Numbered from the stretch's first letter, positions 35,651 to 45,227 are shown. The stretch: 64,000 nucleotides of DNA from Bryobacteraceae bacterium (GCA_947458745.1 CANGYQ010000001.1:682001-746000), one strand, 5' to 3'. Notes: a model not told the origin generated them from the letters alone. A program made the numbers and translations.

Positions 35651-36875
35651 CGGCCGCAATCGGCGAGGCGGCGTTCCAGGTACCGGCGTTCGGCCGGGTT
35701 GCGGACTAGCTGCAAGGCAGCTTGATAGGCGATGGCGGCCTCGGGCAGGCGGCCGGCGCGGCGCAGCGCAGCAGGTCGGCCTTGGCCGCGGGTAGCAGGT
35801 GATACCCGGCCAGTTCCGCGCGCTGCTCCAGATTCTCGATCCAGCGCAGGCCGTGCGCGACACCCAGGGCCATGGCCAGGGCGGCGGCGGCGTTCAGCTC
35901 CACGACGGGCGTCGGGGCCCACTGCAAGAGTGCGCCATAGAGCGCTGAGATCTGTTGCCAGTCGGTTTCCGCTGCCAACGGGGCCCGCACATGGAGCGCG
36001 GAAATCGCGGCTTGGATCTGGTACGGGCCTGGTTGCCGCAACAGGAGAGCCTGGTCCAGCGCCGCCACGCCCAACGAGATTTCGGAGGCACTCCAGGCGG
36101 TACGGTCCTGTAGTTCGAGGGGAACCAGTTCACCTTCCAGGGACATGCGCGCGGCGCGGCGGGCGTGGGTCAGCGTCATCAGCGCCAACAGACCACCGGC
36201 CTCCGCTTCGCCGGGCAGCAGTTCTACGCTCAACCGGGCTAGGCGGATCGCCTCCGCACAAAGATCGGGCCGCAACAGCGAAGGTGCTTCGGTAGCAGCA
36301 TAGCCTTCATTGAAGATCAGGTAGATGACTTGGAGCACCGCAGCCACCCGGTCCGGCAGTGCTTCGCGGGCCGGGATCTCGTAGGGGATGCCCGCCTCGC
36401 GGATCTTTTTCTTGGCGCGGACCAGGCGTTGGGCCGTGGTGGTGGGGCCTTCCATAAAGGCGCGCGCAATTTCGCGTGTCGTCAGGCCGCCCAGGGTGCG
36501 CAGCGCCAAGGCGGTGCGGGCTTCGGGCGAAAGCGCGGGGTGGCAGCAGGTGAACAGCAGGCGGAGGCGGTCATCCTCGACGCCGGAAGGATCTTCGGCC
36601 TCCGGCTCATTGGGGGGAGCCGCCGCTTCGATCTCCAGCGGGACGCTGCGGTGACGGCGAAGGGTATCGAGCGCGGCCCGGCGGGAGACTGTATTGATCC
36701 AGGCCGCCGGCCGTTCCGGCAGCCCATCGCGCGCCCAGACGGTCAGGGCGCGCGTATAGGCTTCCTGGAGAGCATCTTCGGCCCGGTCGAAGTCGCCGGT
36801 GAGCCGGATCAGGCTGGCCAGCATGCGCGCGCCGTCGCTGCGAACCACGTCCTCGACCATGCGCGCCAGCAGCAT
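35647..36875 (-). pseudogene. ECF-type sigma factor (SigI/DUF6596-type) with a frameshift near the C-terminus
   Basis: An RNA polymerase sigma factor of the YCII-associated type. It has region 2 ([20 protein letters not shown]), region 4 ([28 protein letters not shown]) and a long TPR-like C-terminal domain ([28 protein letters not shown]). The last conserved helix, [17 protein letters not shown] through ERRYLERRLADCGR, is in another frame. The switch is at about 35760-35772, where two extra bases (TG) or one lost base break LLR-RAGRL. The intact frame would read a divergent tail ending IKLPCS. The ATG at 36875 is six bases after the YCII frame ends. It may be a true mutation or a sequencing error. 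Confidence 0.8.
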
Positions 36876-36881
36876 GGGTGG

Positions 36882-37233
36882 TTAGGCACCCATCCCGAGC
36901 GGCCGGACTTCGACGCAACCGTCTGACGCTCCGGGGCACTTGGCCGCCCACTCGAGCGCCTGTTCCAGGTTCTCGACTTCCACCAGGTAGAAGCCGCACA
37001 GACTGTTCCTTGGTTTCCGCAAACGGGCCGTCCCGCGTCAGCACTTTGCCGTTTTGGACGCGCACGGTGGTGGCGGTGGAGATGGGCTTCAGTTCCGCGC
37101 CGCCCCGGATGACTCCGGCTTCGGCCATTTCCTTGCCACAGGCCGAGCACTTGGCGTATGTGGCGTGCATGTCGTCCTGAGACATGGCGGCCATCTGAGT
37201 CTCGTCGCCATAGATGAGGAATGCGTATTTCAT
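36882..37233 (-). pseudogene. YCII-related (DGPF domain) protein with a frameshift
   Basis: Starts MKYAFLIYGDE and contains GGAELKPIS and DGPFAETKEQ, the DGPF/YCII signature. After KEQ the family's GFYLVEVENLEQALEWAAKCPGA-type sequence continues in a different frame from about 37002, where one extra base separates CAG from CTGTGCGGC. In the restored frame it ends VRPLGMGA just before the sigma factor. YCII proteins are encoded next to this sigma type and are thought to work with it. Both genes are broken here, so loss of the module or local sequence error is likely. Confidence 0.8.
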
Positions 37234-37372
37234 GATTGGGTGTCCTTTGAAGTGATTTCAGATTCCGGAGAAGTCCGGACGCTCAATCGACGCGGGGAAA
37301 CCCGGATATCGACAGGTTGGGCGAACTTTTTTGCACGGCGGGGCGGCGGCTCAATTTGCTAGTCTGACTGCC

Positions 37373-38788
37373 ATGGTGAAGATTCTCGCTGCACTGTTTG
37401 CTGTTTCCGTAGCCGCCGCTCAACCGAAGGCGCTGGACTGGGCCAAGATCGATGCCGAAACGTTGCTGCACTTTACCAAGATCGTGCAGATCAACTCTTC
37501 GGATCCGGGTGGCAGCGAGAAGCCGGTGGTGGATTATCTGAAGGCAGTTCTCGACAAGGAAGGGATCGAAACGAAGGTTTACGAGATTGAGAACTTCGCT
37601 GACCCCAGCATCCACCGGCCCAACCTGGTGGCGCGACTGAAGGGCAGCGGCAAGAAGCGGCCGATCCTGCTGATGGGCCACACCGATACGGTGAACATCG
37701 ACCCCAAGAAGTGGAAGCACGGGCCGTTTTCCGCTCATCGCGAGGATGGCTACATCTACGGGCGGGGTACGCTGGACGACAAACCGAGCGTGGTGGCTTG
37801 CCTGATGACGATGCTGCTGCTAAAGCGGCAGGGCGTGAAGCTGGACCGGGATGTGATCTTCCTGGCCGAATCGGGCGAAGAAGGTGCGACGTCAGTCGGC
37901 ATCGCCTTCATGGTGAACCAGCACTACGACGCCATCGATGCCGAGTACTGCCTGGCCGAAGGCGGTCAGGTAACGCGGATCAACGGGAAGATCCGCAATG
38001 TATCGGTAGAGACCACAGAGAAGCTGCCGTCGGGCGTGCGGCTGGTGGCAACGGGGGTGGCGGGCCACGGGTCGATGCCGCTGCGCTCGAACCCGGTGGC
38101 GCATTTGGCGCAGGCCGTGGCGCGGGTGGCGGCGTGGCAGCCGCCGATGCGGATGAACGATACGACGCGCACCTACTTTGAACGTCTGGCCACGGTGGTG
38201 AGCCCGGAAGATCGCGACCGCTTCAACGGCCTGTTGAATCCGGACAAGACGGACGCCATCCAGGAGTACCTGGCCATCAATGATCCGTTCCACAACTCGA
38301 TGCTGCGCACGTCGATCTCGCCCAACATCATCAAAGCCGGCTACCGCATCAACGTGATTCCGTCCGAGGCGGAGGCGACGCTCGACATCCGGGCGCTGCC
38401 GGACGAAGATTTGCCGAAGTTCTACGAGCAGCTGAAGAGCGTGATCAATGATCCGTCGATCAAGATTGTGCGCGACACTTTCAACGCCCGTCCGCCCGCC
38501 GCGCCCTCCAGCCTGACGAGTGAGGCCTTCAAGACGATCGAAGCTCTATCGCAGAAGCACTACCCCGGCGTGCCCGTGCTGCCCACCATGATGACCGGCG
38601 CCACGGACATGTCATTCCTCCGCGCCAAGGGCATGCAGTGCTACGGCCTGGGCCCGATCATGGACGCCGAAGATATCCAGAAGGGGTTTAGCTACCACTC
38701 GGACCAGGAGCGGATTGTCGAAGCGGCTCTCTACCGTCACGCGAAGTTCCACTACGAGATCGTGGAGCAGCTGGCGGCGGCGAAGTAG
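37373..38788 (+). CDS. Exported M20/M25/M40 family metallopeptidase
   Basis: A 471-residue zinc peptidase. Signal peptide MVKILAALFAVSVAAA; metal motifs MGHTDTV (H103, D105), GRGTLDDK (D135/D136) and AESGEEG (E169/E170); a lid-domain histidine in GVAGHGSMP and a C-terminal YHSDQERI. It belongs to the carboxypeptidase/aminoacylase-like branch; the substrate is unknown. The ATG at 37373 is seven bases after a TAGTCT -10-like box. Confidence 0.88.
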   Translation: MVKILAALFAVSVAAAQPKALDWAKIDAETLLHFTKIVQINSSDPGGSEKPVVDYLKAVLDKEGIETKVYEIENFADPSIHRPNLVARLKGSGKKRPILLMGHTDTVNIDPKKWKHGPFSAHREDGYIYGRGTLDDKPSVVACLMTMLLLKRQGVKLDRDVIFLAESGEEGATSVGIAFMVNQHYDAIDAEYCLAEGGQVTRINGKIRNVSVETTEKLPSGVRLVATGVAGHGSMPLRSNPVAHLAQAVARVAAWQPPMRMNDTTRTYFERLATVVSPEDRDRFNGLLNPDKTDAIQEYLAINDPFHNSMLRTSISPNIIKAGYRINVIPSEAEATLDIRALPDEDLPKFYEQLKSVINDPSIKIVRDTFNARPPAAPSSLTSEAFKTIEALSQKHYPGVPVLPTMMTGATDMSFLRAKGMQCYGLGPIMDAEDIQKGFSYHSDQERIVEAALYRHAKFHYEIVEQLAAAK

Positions 38789-38847
38789 ATGGGCGGGGCG
38801 GCTTAGTCGGGCCACGCTGCGCGCGGAATCGGAAGGATCTTCCCGCG

Positions 38848-39027
38848 ATGGCCCGCAACGATAACTTGGCGCCCCGTGACGGCGCTCCACCATTTCTGGT
38901 GGCTACCGGATTACCCAACTATGTCGATTCGAGTTATCGCGGCACGATGGCCGCGGATGCCCTCGGACACAATACTCAGACTCATGGTGGTAGAACACCA
39001 AGAGGGTCCGGCACTGGCGTACGATGA
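38848..39027 (+). CDS. Possible small ORF (59 codons), unsupported by homology
   Basis: The 251-base gap between the M20 peptidase and the enolase-superfamily gene contains an open frame starting MARNDNLAPRDG. GGAAGGA lies 11 bases before the ATG, and it ends 12 bases before the next gene's ATG. I recognise no motif. It may be chance; otherwise the gap holds nothing visible. Confidence 0.2.
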   Translation: MARNDNLAPRDGAPPFLVATGLPNYVDSSYRGTMAADALGHNTQTHGGRTPRGSGTGVR

Positions 39028-39039
39028 TATGGAACCCCT

Positions 39040-40281
39040 ATGCGAAGAAGAGACATTCTGCCCTTGCTACTTGCCTCGCCAGGCGCTCTACCCGCGGCTG
39101 CTCCCAAGTTGAAGATTACCTCACTCAAGACGTTTGTCGTCGATGCCTTTCGCTGCAACTGGGTTTTCGTTAAGATAGGCACCGACCAAGGGCTCTCCGG
39201 CGTGGGAGAAGGCACCACCGAGATGAATGAACCTACCGTCGCGGCGGCCATCAACAACATGAGCCGCTATCTGGTGGGTAAGGACCCGTTTCAAGTGGAG
39301 TACCACACGCATATCCTGCGGCGGGAGTCGTATTGGCGCAACGGCGTCATCCTCCGCAGCGCGCTGGCAGCGGTGGAGGCGGCGCTGTTGGATATCAAGG
39401 GCAAGGCGCTTGGCGTGCCTGTGTACGAACTGCTTGGCGGAAAGTACCGCGATCGCATCAAGTGCTACGCCAACGGTTGGTTTTCTGGTGCCAATCTGCC
39501 GGAGGAGTTTGCCGTGAAAGCGGTGGCGACAGCAAAGCTGGGTTTCCAGGCGCTGAAGTTCGATCCGTTCGCCAAGGCCTATCTGTCGATGAGCCCGGCC
39601 GAACAGGACCTGGCCGTGGCACGGGTGGCGGCGGTACGGGAGGCGGTAGGCCCGCGTGTGGACATCCTGATCGAAGTGCACGGCCGGCTGGATGTGCCTA
39701 CCGCGGTCGCGATGGGCCAACGGCTGGCACCATTCAGGCCGTTGTTCTATGAAGAGCCGGTGCTGCCGGAGAATTTGCGGTCGCTCGCTGAGGTCAAGCG
39801 GAGCATCCCATTGGCGATCGCTTCCGGTGAGCGCTTCTATGATGTAGAACGTTTCCAGGAGGCGCTGCGTCTGGGCGGGGTGGACTACCTTCAACCAGAC
39901 GTCATCCACGTGGGCGGAATGCTAGAGACGAAACGCGTTTGCAGCCTGGCATTGATGGAGGACCGTCCGGTGTCGGCGCACAATCCCAATGGCCCCATCT
40001 GCAACGCAATGACCCTGCAGATAGCGGCCTCGACGCCTAACTTCGTCATGCTGGAGACGATGTTGACCGACGTGCCTTGGCGAAAAGACGTGGCGTTTGA
40101 GGATTTGGAAATTATCGACGGCGAAATGCGCATCCCAGAAAAGCCCGGCCTTGGCTTGGAATTGAATGAGGCAGAGGCGGCCAAACATCCTTACATGCCC
40201 CATGACCTGCGACACTACACCGGGGCTCTGACCGCCATCCGGCCACCAGACGCCGTTCCCTACTGGCGCCTCGGCAAGTAA
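39040..40281 (+). CDS. Enolase-superfamily dehydratase (mandelate racemase/galactonate dehydratase-like), exported
   Basis: A 413-residue protein. A short leader MRRRDILPLLLASPGALPAAA is followed by the capping domain and a barrel. Metal and acid/base segments are ILIEVHGRLD, LFYEEPVLPEN and AIASGERFYD. A later histidine in VSAHNPNGP matches the galactonate-dehydratase branch. A periplasmic leader is unusual for this mainly cytoplasmic family but common in Solibacter-type genomes. The substrate is probably a sugar acid. The neighbouring convergent MFS transporter could carry such an acid. Confidence 0.83.
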   Translation: MRRRDILPLLLASPGALPAAAPKLKITSLKTFVVDAFRCNWVFVKIGTDQGLSGVGEGTTEMNEPTVAAAINNMSRYLVGKDPFQVEYHTHILRRESYWRNGVILRSALAAVEAALLDIKGKALGVPVYELLGGKYRDRIKCYANGWFSGANLPEEFAVKAVATAKLGFQALKFDPFAKAYLSMSPAEQDLAVARVAAVREAVGPRVDILIEVHGRLDVPTAVAMGQRLAPFRPLFYEEPVLPENLRSLAEVKRSIPLAIASGERFYDVERFQEALRLGGVDYLQPDVIHVGGMLETKRVCSLALMEDRPVSAHNPNGPICNAMTLQIAASTPNFVMLETMLTDVPWRKDVAFEDLEIIDGEMRIPEKPGLGLELNEAEAAKHPYMPHDLRHYTGALTAIRPPDAVPYWRLGK

Positions 40282-40306
40282 GGGTCCCGTCCTTGAGCGG
40301 CGCTAG

Positions 40307-41632
40307 CTAAGCACTCCCGGCGCCCTGCATCGCCCGATCCCGCTTTGCGACATCCGTCACAAACGTCCGCGAGGCCATCCACAACACCACCGCTAGCGCG
40401 GCTGACAGCACGGGGATGATCACCATGGCTTGCTGCAGGCCAATCGCCTTGAACGCCTCAGTCATCTGCGAAGCGCCAGCCTCCGCCATCGCCTGCCGGG
40501 CCATGCGGTCACTGATGCTGCCGGTCAGCAGCGGGCCGAAGGAGGCACCGCAGAGGTACATGGCCATGAAGTAGAGCGCCATGGTCAGCCCGCGCTGCGT
40601 AGGGGCGACGATGTCCTGAATGGAGGAGTAGACCAGGCCGTAATACGTATTCATCGTGCCGTAGGCGGCCGTCAGGCAGACCAGGGTGATGACAATGTTG
40701 CCCGCCGGTTGCACCACACCGAAGTAGGCCAGTGGCACGCCAATCAAAGAGACGAAGCTGGCGATCACCAGGCGGCCGTTGGGGTGCGTGCGGACGATAC
40801 GGTCGCCGAAGTAGCCCGCAATCAGACCGCCGCCGATGCCGCCCACGATGTAGGTGAAGCCGGTGGCCGTGCCGGACGCCGCCAACGACAGCTTGTGCAC
40901 TCGGCTTAACAGCGCGGGCATGAAGGTGCCGATGGCGTACATGTTGAAGTTGAGGAAGACGCCAGAGGCGATGATCCACCACAGGGTGGGAATCGACAGC
41001 ACGGCCATCACGGGGTTGCGGCCGTCCGGAGCGATCTGGACGGCAGGTCCGCCGGCTTCAGACGCGCCCCGCTGGGGTTCCTTCAGCATCAACAGGGCGG
41101 GAACCAGGATCAGCGCGGGCAGGGAGGCGATTACCATCGCGGTGCGCCAGCCCCAGGCTTGGGCGGCTGGCCCACTGATGAAGTAGCTCAACGCGCCGCC
41201 GATGGGTACGCCCAGCATAAAGATCGCCAGCACCCTGGCGCGCTTATCCGGCGGAAACAGATCGCCCAACCAACTGGTGCCCGTGGGCGCACACACTGCT
41301 TCTCCCACACCCACGCCCAGCCGGGACGCGAGCAGCATGGCGTAGGAGCTGGCGGTTCCCGCGAAAGCAGTCAGCGAGGTCCAGATCACCAGGCCGGCCA
41401 CCAGCAGGTTCTTGCGGCTCCAACGATCCGCGATGCGGCCGAAGGGCACGCCGACGACGGCATAGATCCAGATGAAGGCGCTACCGAGCAGACCAATCTG
41501 AGTATCGGTGAGCCCGAACTCCTTGCGCATGGGTTCCGTCAGCGCTCCCGCAATATTGCGGTCGTAGAAGTTCAGCACGTTCACGGCGAACAACACCAGA
41601 ACGGCGGCGTAGGTGGAGCGTTGATCTTTCAA
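40307..41632 (-). CDS. MFS transporter (Spinster-like)
   Basis: A 441-residue 12-helix transporter. The N-terminus FAVNVLNFYDRNIAGALTEPMRKEFGLTDTQIGLL is the signature of the Spinster/sugar-acid MFS group. It continues with the loop 2-3 motif GRIADRWSRKNLL and RLGVGVGEAVCAPTG in helix 4. It is convergent with the dehydratase gene, 25 bases away. Transported solute unknown; a role in sugar-acid uptake is inferred only from position. Confidence 0.85.
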   Translation of the reverse strand: MKDQRSTYAAVLVLFAVNVLNFYDRNIAGALTEPMRKEFGLTDTQIGLLGSAFIWIYAVVGVPFGRIADRWSRKNLLVAGLVIWTSLTAFAGTASSYAMLLASRLGVGVGEAVCAPTGTSWLGDLFPPDKRARVLAIFMLGVPIGGALSYFISGPAAQAWGWRTAMVIASLPALILVPALLMLKEPQRGASEAGGPAVQIAPDGRNPVMAVLSIPTLWWIIASGVFLNFNMYAIGTFMPALLSRVHKLSLAASGTATGFTYIVGGIGGGLIAGYFGDRIVRTHPNGRLVIASFVSLIGVPLAYFGVVQPAGNIVITLVCLTAAYGTMNTYYGLVYSSIQDIVAPTQRGLTMALYFMAMYLCGASFGPLLTGSISDRMARQAMAEAGASQMTEAFKAIGLQQAMVIIPVLSAALAVVLWMASRTFVTDVAKRDRAMQGAGSA

Positions 41633-41698
41633 AGCCCGGCGATGCTATCACACTGGACGCTGCCGTGCGATGGAAATAGATGGGCGCCAGTCTTGCGG

Positions 41699-43567
41699 CT
41701 AGGCTAGCCACCAGGTGGTGATGCCATTGGCCGCCCAACCGCCCAGGTAGGCCAGCGCCAACATATACCCAAACTGCAGCGCCGGCCACTTCCATCCACC
41801 GGTCTCCCGTCGAATGACGGCCACAGTGGACATGCACTGCATGGCGAAGGCGAAAAAGACAATCAGTGCCGCAGCACCGCCAGGGGTGAGGTCGCGGTGC
41901 AGTTCCGTGCGGAGGCTCTCTTTGACGGCGTCCTCGTCCGTACTCTCGATCCCATAGATGGTGCCCAAGGTGGAGACGATCACTTCGCGGGCGGCGAGTG
42001 ACGTGATCAGCCCCACGCCGATTTTCCAGTTGAAGCCCAGGGGCCGGATGGCCGGTTCAATGGTCTTGCCGATGGTGCCCGCGATAGAGTCGCCTACGTC
42101 GGCAGCCGTCCCATCGGACTTCAGGGGCAAGGTGGCCATCAGCCAAAGCACTACCGCCACACCCAGAATGATAGTGCCCGCCCGCCGCAGGAAGACGCGC
42201 GTGCGGTCGATCAGGCGCAGGCTGAGAGAACGGAAGGTGGGCCACCGGTAGGGAGGCATTTCGAGTACGAACGGCATGCGTTCGCTTTTGAGGATGGTCG
42301 ATTTCAGCAAGCGGGCCGTGCCAAAAGCGCCGGCCGCGCCCAACACGTACAGGCCAGCCAGCACCAGCGCCTGCATCCACGCTGCTCCGGGTACAAAAGC
42401 GGCGATCAGCAGGGTATATACCGGCAGCCGTGCGGAACAGACCATGAACGGTGCCACCATGATCGTCGCCAGGCGGTCGCGCTTGGATTCGATCATGCGC
42501 GCGCCCATGATGGCGGGCACAGCGCACGCCAGAGCGGAGACCAGCGGGATCACGGCCTTGCCCTGCAAGCCGACGCGGGCCAGCATACGGTCCGCAATTA
42601 GCGCCGCACGGGCCATGTACCCCGAATCCTCAAGGATGCCGATAAACAGCGAGAGAATAAGGATCTGGGGCAGGAAGACCACAATGCTGCCGACCCCGGC
42701 CCAGACGCCATCGATGAGCAACCCGCGCCATAACGTGTCCGGCAGCTGAGCTTTCAGCCAGCCGCCGCTGGTGGCAATCACCAGTTCCACCGCGTCCATG
42801 GCCGGCTTGGCACCCGCGAAGATGGTCCACCAGATGGCCATCAACAGCAGCGTGAGGATGGTGGGTCCCCACACGCGATGCAACAGAGTTGCGTCCAGGC
42901 GTCGGGTCCAGGCCGGCGGCGCAGGGGCGCGATAGCCCGCGGAAGCGGTTACCGTAGCCGCCCAGCGGCGGCAGTGGGGAGCATCCTGTACGTTCTGCAG
43001 AATCGGGAAGGGATTTACCGCGGGGGCGGCCGGGCCCCGGAGAAAATTGCGGACAGAATCAACACCGGTTCCCTGGACAGAACTGACCAGCGCCACCGGC
43101 ACCCCAAGCTCCTGACTCAACGCCTTGAGATCCACCGCACCACCCCGAGCATCAAGGTCATCGGCCATGTTGAGGATGACCATGGTGGGCAAGCCCAGTG
43201 CGAGGATCGGGGCCACCAAAGCGAGATTGTGTCCCAGGTTGGTGGAGTCCAGGATCAGCAACACGGCATTCGGCCGCGGCAGATCGGGCATCTTGCCCAA
43301 CAGGACATCGCTGGTGACTTTCTCGTCCTCGGTACGTGGATGTAGGCTATAGACGCCAGGCAGATCCAGTAGATCCACATGCGCGTGCTCACCCAGTTGG
43401 GCGCGGCCAACGTGGCGCTCCACGGTGACGCCCGGGTAGTTGGCTACTTTCTGCCGGAGTCCGGTGAGGCGGTTGAACAGGGTGGTCTTGCCGGAATTGG
43501 GTGGACCGATCAATGCCACCAGGCTGGTGCCGGACGCGGCGGAGCGTCCCGGAGATGAGACGGTCAT
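41699..43567 (-). CDS. feoB: Ferrous iron transporter FeoB
   Basis: Takes up Fe(II) across the inner membrane. The N-terminal GTPase has G1 GPPNSGKT (21-28), G3 DLPG (68-71) and G4 NMAD. The core contains the two Gate regions and about seven to eight membrane helices (SLFIGILEDSGYMARAALIADRML, LACAVPAIMGAR). At 622 residues it is shorter than E. coli FeoB (773), a length seen in other bacteria. The start overlaps the feoA stop by four bases. Confidence 0.93.
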   Translation of the reverse strand: MTVSSPGRSAASGTSLVALIGPPNSGKTTLFNRLTGLRQKVANYPGVTVERHVGRAQLGEHAHVDLLDLPGVYSLHPRTEDEKVTSDVLLGKMPDLPRPNAVLLILDSTNLGHNLALVAPILALGLPTMVILNMADDLDARGGAVDLKALSQELGVPVALVSSVQGTGVDSVRNFLRGPAAPAVNPFPILQNVQDAPHCRRWAATVTASAGYRAPAPPAWTRRLDATLLHRVWGPTILTLLLMAIWWTIFAGAKPAMDAVELVIATSGGWLKAQLPDTLWRGLLIDGVWAGVGSIVVFLPQILILSLFIGILEDSGYMARAALIADRMLARVGLQGKAVIPLVSALACAVPAIMGARMIESKRDRLATIMVAPFMVCSARLPVYTLLIAAFVPGAAWMQALVLAGLYVLGAAGAFGTARLLKSTILKSERMPFVLEMPPYRWPTFRSLSLRLIDRTRVFLRRAGTIILGVAVVLWLMATLPLKSDGTAADVGDSIAGTIGKTIEPAIRPLGFNWKIGVGLITSLAAREVIVSTLGTIYGIESTDEDAVKESLRTELHRDLTPGGAAALIVFFAFAMQCMSTVAVIRRETGGWKWPALQFGYMLALAYLGGWAANGITTWWLA

Positions 43568-43806
43568 TTGAGCATCAGCCGCAAGGCTGTTTCGCGACGC
43601 AACGCAATCTCGGTTCCGTCCACTCGATAGACTCGCGGATCGCCACCGGGGGCCGATTGCGCCGCCTCCACCGATTCGCCCGGCAGAAAACCGAGCAGCA
43701 TCAGCCGGTCCGCCAAGGCGGGTTCCAAGTCCAGGCTGAGCAGAACACCGGTTTCGTGGTGCGCCAGATCGGCCACGGTGCGCGCGCTGTTGCCACTCAG
43801 TTGCAA
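43564..43806 (-). CDS. feoA: FeoA, SH3-like partner of FeoB
   Basis: An 80-residue FeoA domain: RLMLLGFLPGESVEAAQSAPGGDPRVYRVDGTEIALRRETA split around the central beta strands. It binds FeoB and supports Fe(II) uptake. ATGA coupling to feoB supports the pairing. No FeoC is seen. The 336 bases upstream carry no clear Fur box that I can recognise. Confidence 0.9.
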   Translation of the reverse strand: MQLSGNSARTVADLAHHETGVLLSLDLEPALADRLMLLGFLPGESVEAAQSAPGGDPRVYRVDGTEIALRRETALRLMLK

Positions 43807-43939
43807 ATCACAGCATATCGCGAATCAGCCGGGAAGGTGCGCTGGGTGGCCTGCGAGGCAGTCTCAGACCAACGTCGCCGTCGGCGTGGCTTGGAGTTTC
43901 CACTTGGCCGGGTCCGCAAGGGGTACGTCCTCATGTTAG

Positions 43940-44086
43940 CGGTGGGTCAGTCCATACGGGCGGGCGAGGGCCGCGTGGGCTGCTCACCTCAACGGGAAGG
44001 CCTACAGGCCGTTTTGCCGGAAGACGTTCCTCGATGCGCAGGGCGGCACGTATCGGATCATTTTCGGTGTTTCGAAGCAGTTTTAA
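43940..44086 (+). pseudogene. Possible remnant of a TonB-receptor C-terminus
   Basis: In the 336-base gap between feoA and the MerR-TPR gene one frame reads RWVSPYGRARAAWAAHLNG and ends GTYRIIFGVSKQF then a stop. A terminal amphipathic strand with a final phenylalanine is how Oar-type barrels end. There is no start and no upstream receptor sequence. The match is by eye only and may be chance. I see nothing else in the gap except the promoter elements of the next gene. Confidence 0.25.
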
Positions 44087-44130
44087 CCTTGTCGAGCAAT
44101 TCTGAGGCTTGTTTCGTAGGGGCCCGATGC

Positions 44131-44136
44131 TACACT
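44131..44136 (+). promoter_or_regulatory. -10-like TACACT six bases before a GTG start
   Basis: TACACT ends six bases before GTG 44143, with TTGTTT 16 bases upstream as a plausible -35 (44109-44114). This is the best-supported leaderless-type promoter in the window. Confidence 0.5.
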
Positions 44137-44142
44137 CAAACC

Positions 44143-45060
44143 GTGGCCATCTCTGCGATGGCACAGGTCTACTCGCCACAGCAGGCCTGCCGCCACGGTC
44201 GGGTTTCGGCGCAGCAGCTCCGTAGCTGGCAGCAGCAAGGATTGTTGACTTGTGCCGATGCCTTTGAATACCAAGACATCGTAACCATCCGTGCGCTTGC
44301 GGGCATGAAGGCCGTGGGACTATCGGGCAAAAAGCTCCGGCGGGCCCTGGAATGGCTGGCGTCGCGCTTGAGCGAACTGGAGCGGCCTCTCGAAAAGACC
44401 CGCATCTACCGGCGCGGTAAGCGCCTGCTCATCAAGCTCCCGGGCCAGGAACTGGAGCTGTGGAGCGGCCAGATGCAGCTGAGCTTCGAGGCGATGGAGA
44501 CGGTCACTGTGGCCAAGCGGCCGCGCGCGCAAGAAAGCGAGTTGCGGCGGCAGCGCCAGGAAGCCGAGCGGCATTTCCAGCGCGGCTTGGAACTGGAGCA
44601 ATCCAGGGCACCGCTGGACGAAGTCATCGCTGCTTACCGGCAGGCGGGGGAATTGGACCCCACCTCGGCGGGAGCTTTCGTCAATCTGGGGACGATTTTT
44701 TTCAACGCCCGCTCCTGGAAAGAGGCCGAAGGGCACTACACCAAAGCGCTGGAGGCTGACCCCAACTATCCGCTGGCGCACTTTAACCTGGCCAACTTGT
44801 ATGACGAGAGGGGTGACCGCGCCCGGGCATTCCATCACTACGAGGAAGCGCTCCGGCTGAAGCCCGGCTATGCCGATGCGCACTACAATCTCGCGCTGCT
44901 GTTTCAAACCACCGGCCAGGCGATGAAGGCGCTGAAGCACTGGCGGACCTACCTCAAGCTGGACCCCACCAGTAGCTGGGCCACCATCGCGCGCCGGGAG
45001 ATGAAAAAGCTGCAGGGCGCGGCTCTGATTTCAAGCCACCGGGTCACCACGACGGCTTAA
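44143..45060 (+). CDS. MerR-like HTH protein fused to tetratricopeptide repeats
   Basis: A 305-residue protein. The N-terminal 75 residues look like a MerR-type winged helix (VYSPQQACRHGRVSAQQLRSWQQQGLL, then EYQDIVTIRALAGMKAVGLSGKKLRRAL). A beta/coil linker follows. Then come at least three TPRs (SAGAFVNLGTIFFNARSWKEAEGHYTKALEADPNY, AHFNLANLYDERGDRARAFHHYEEALRLKPGY, AHYNLALLFQTTGQAMKALKHWRTYLKLDP, in order). No ligand-binding MerR effector domain is present, so the TPRs probably bind a partner. GTG 44143 is preferred because of the -10-like box; ATG 44158 is an alternative. Targets unknown. Confidence 0.78.
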   Translation: MAISAMAQVYSPQQACRHGRVSAQQLRSWQQQGLLTCADAFEYQDIVTIRALAGMKAVGLSGKKLRRALEWLASRLSELERPLEKTRIYRRGKRLLIKLPGQELELWSGQMQLSFEAMETVTVAKRPRAQESELRRQRQEAERHFQRGLELEQSRAPLDEVIAAYRQAGELDPTSAGAFVNLGTIFFNARSWKEAEGHYTKALEADPNYPLAHFNLANLYDERGDRARAFHHYEEALRLKPGYADAHYNLALLFQTTGQAMKALKHWRTYLKLDPTSSWATIARREMKKLQGAALISSHRVTTTA

Positions 45061-45227
45061 TGTAGGCCCATTTGACCTGTGGCCCTTGCTGGACGATGGG
45101 AAAGTGGCAGTGCGATCCGGACGCGGTTTGAGTCGCATGGGAATCCTCCAGGGCAGATGCCAGTGGCCTAGCAGTTGAACGCTCCGCCGGGCGAGGTGGG
45201 CTTGCAGCCAGGGGGATCTGATCACGA

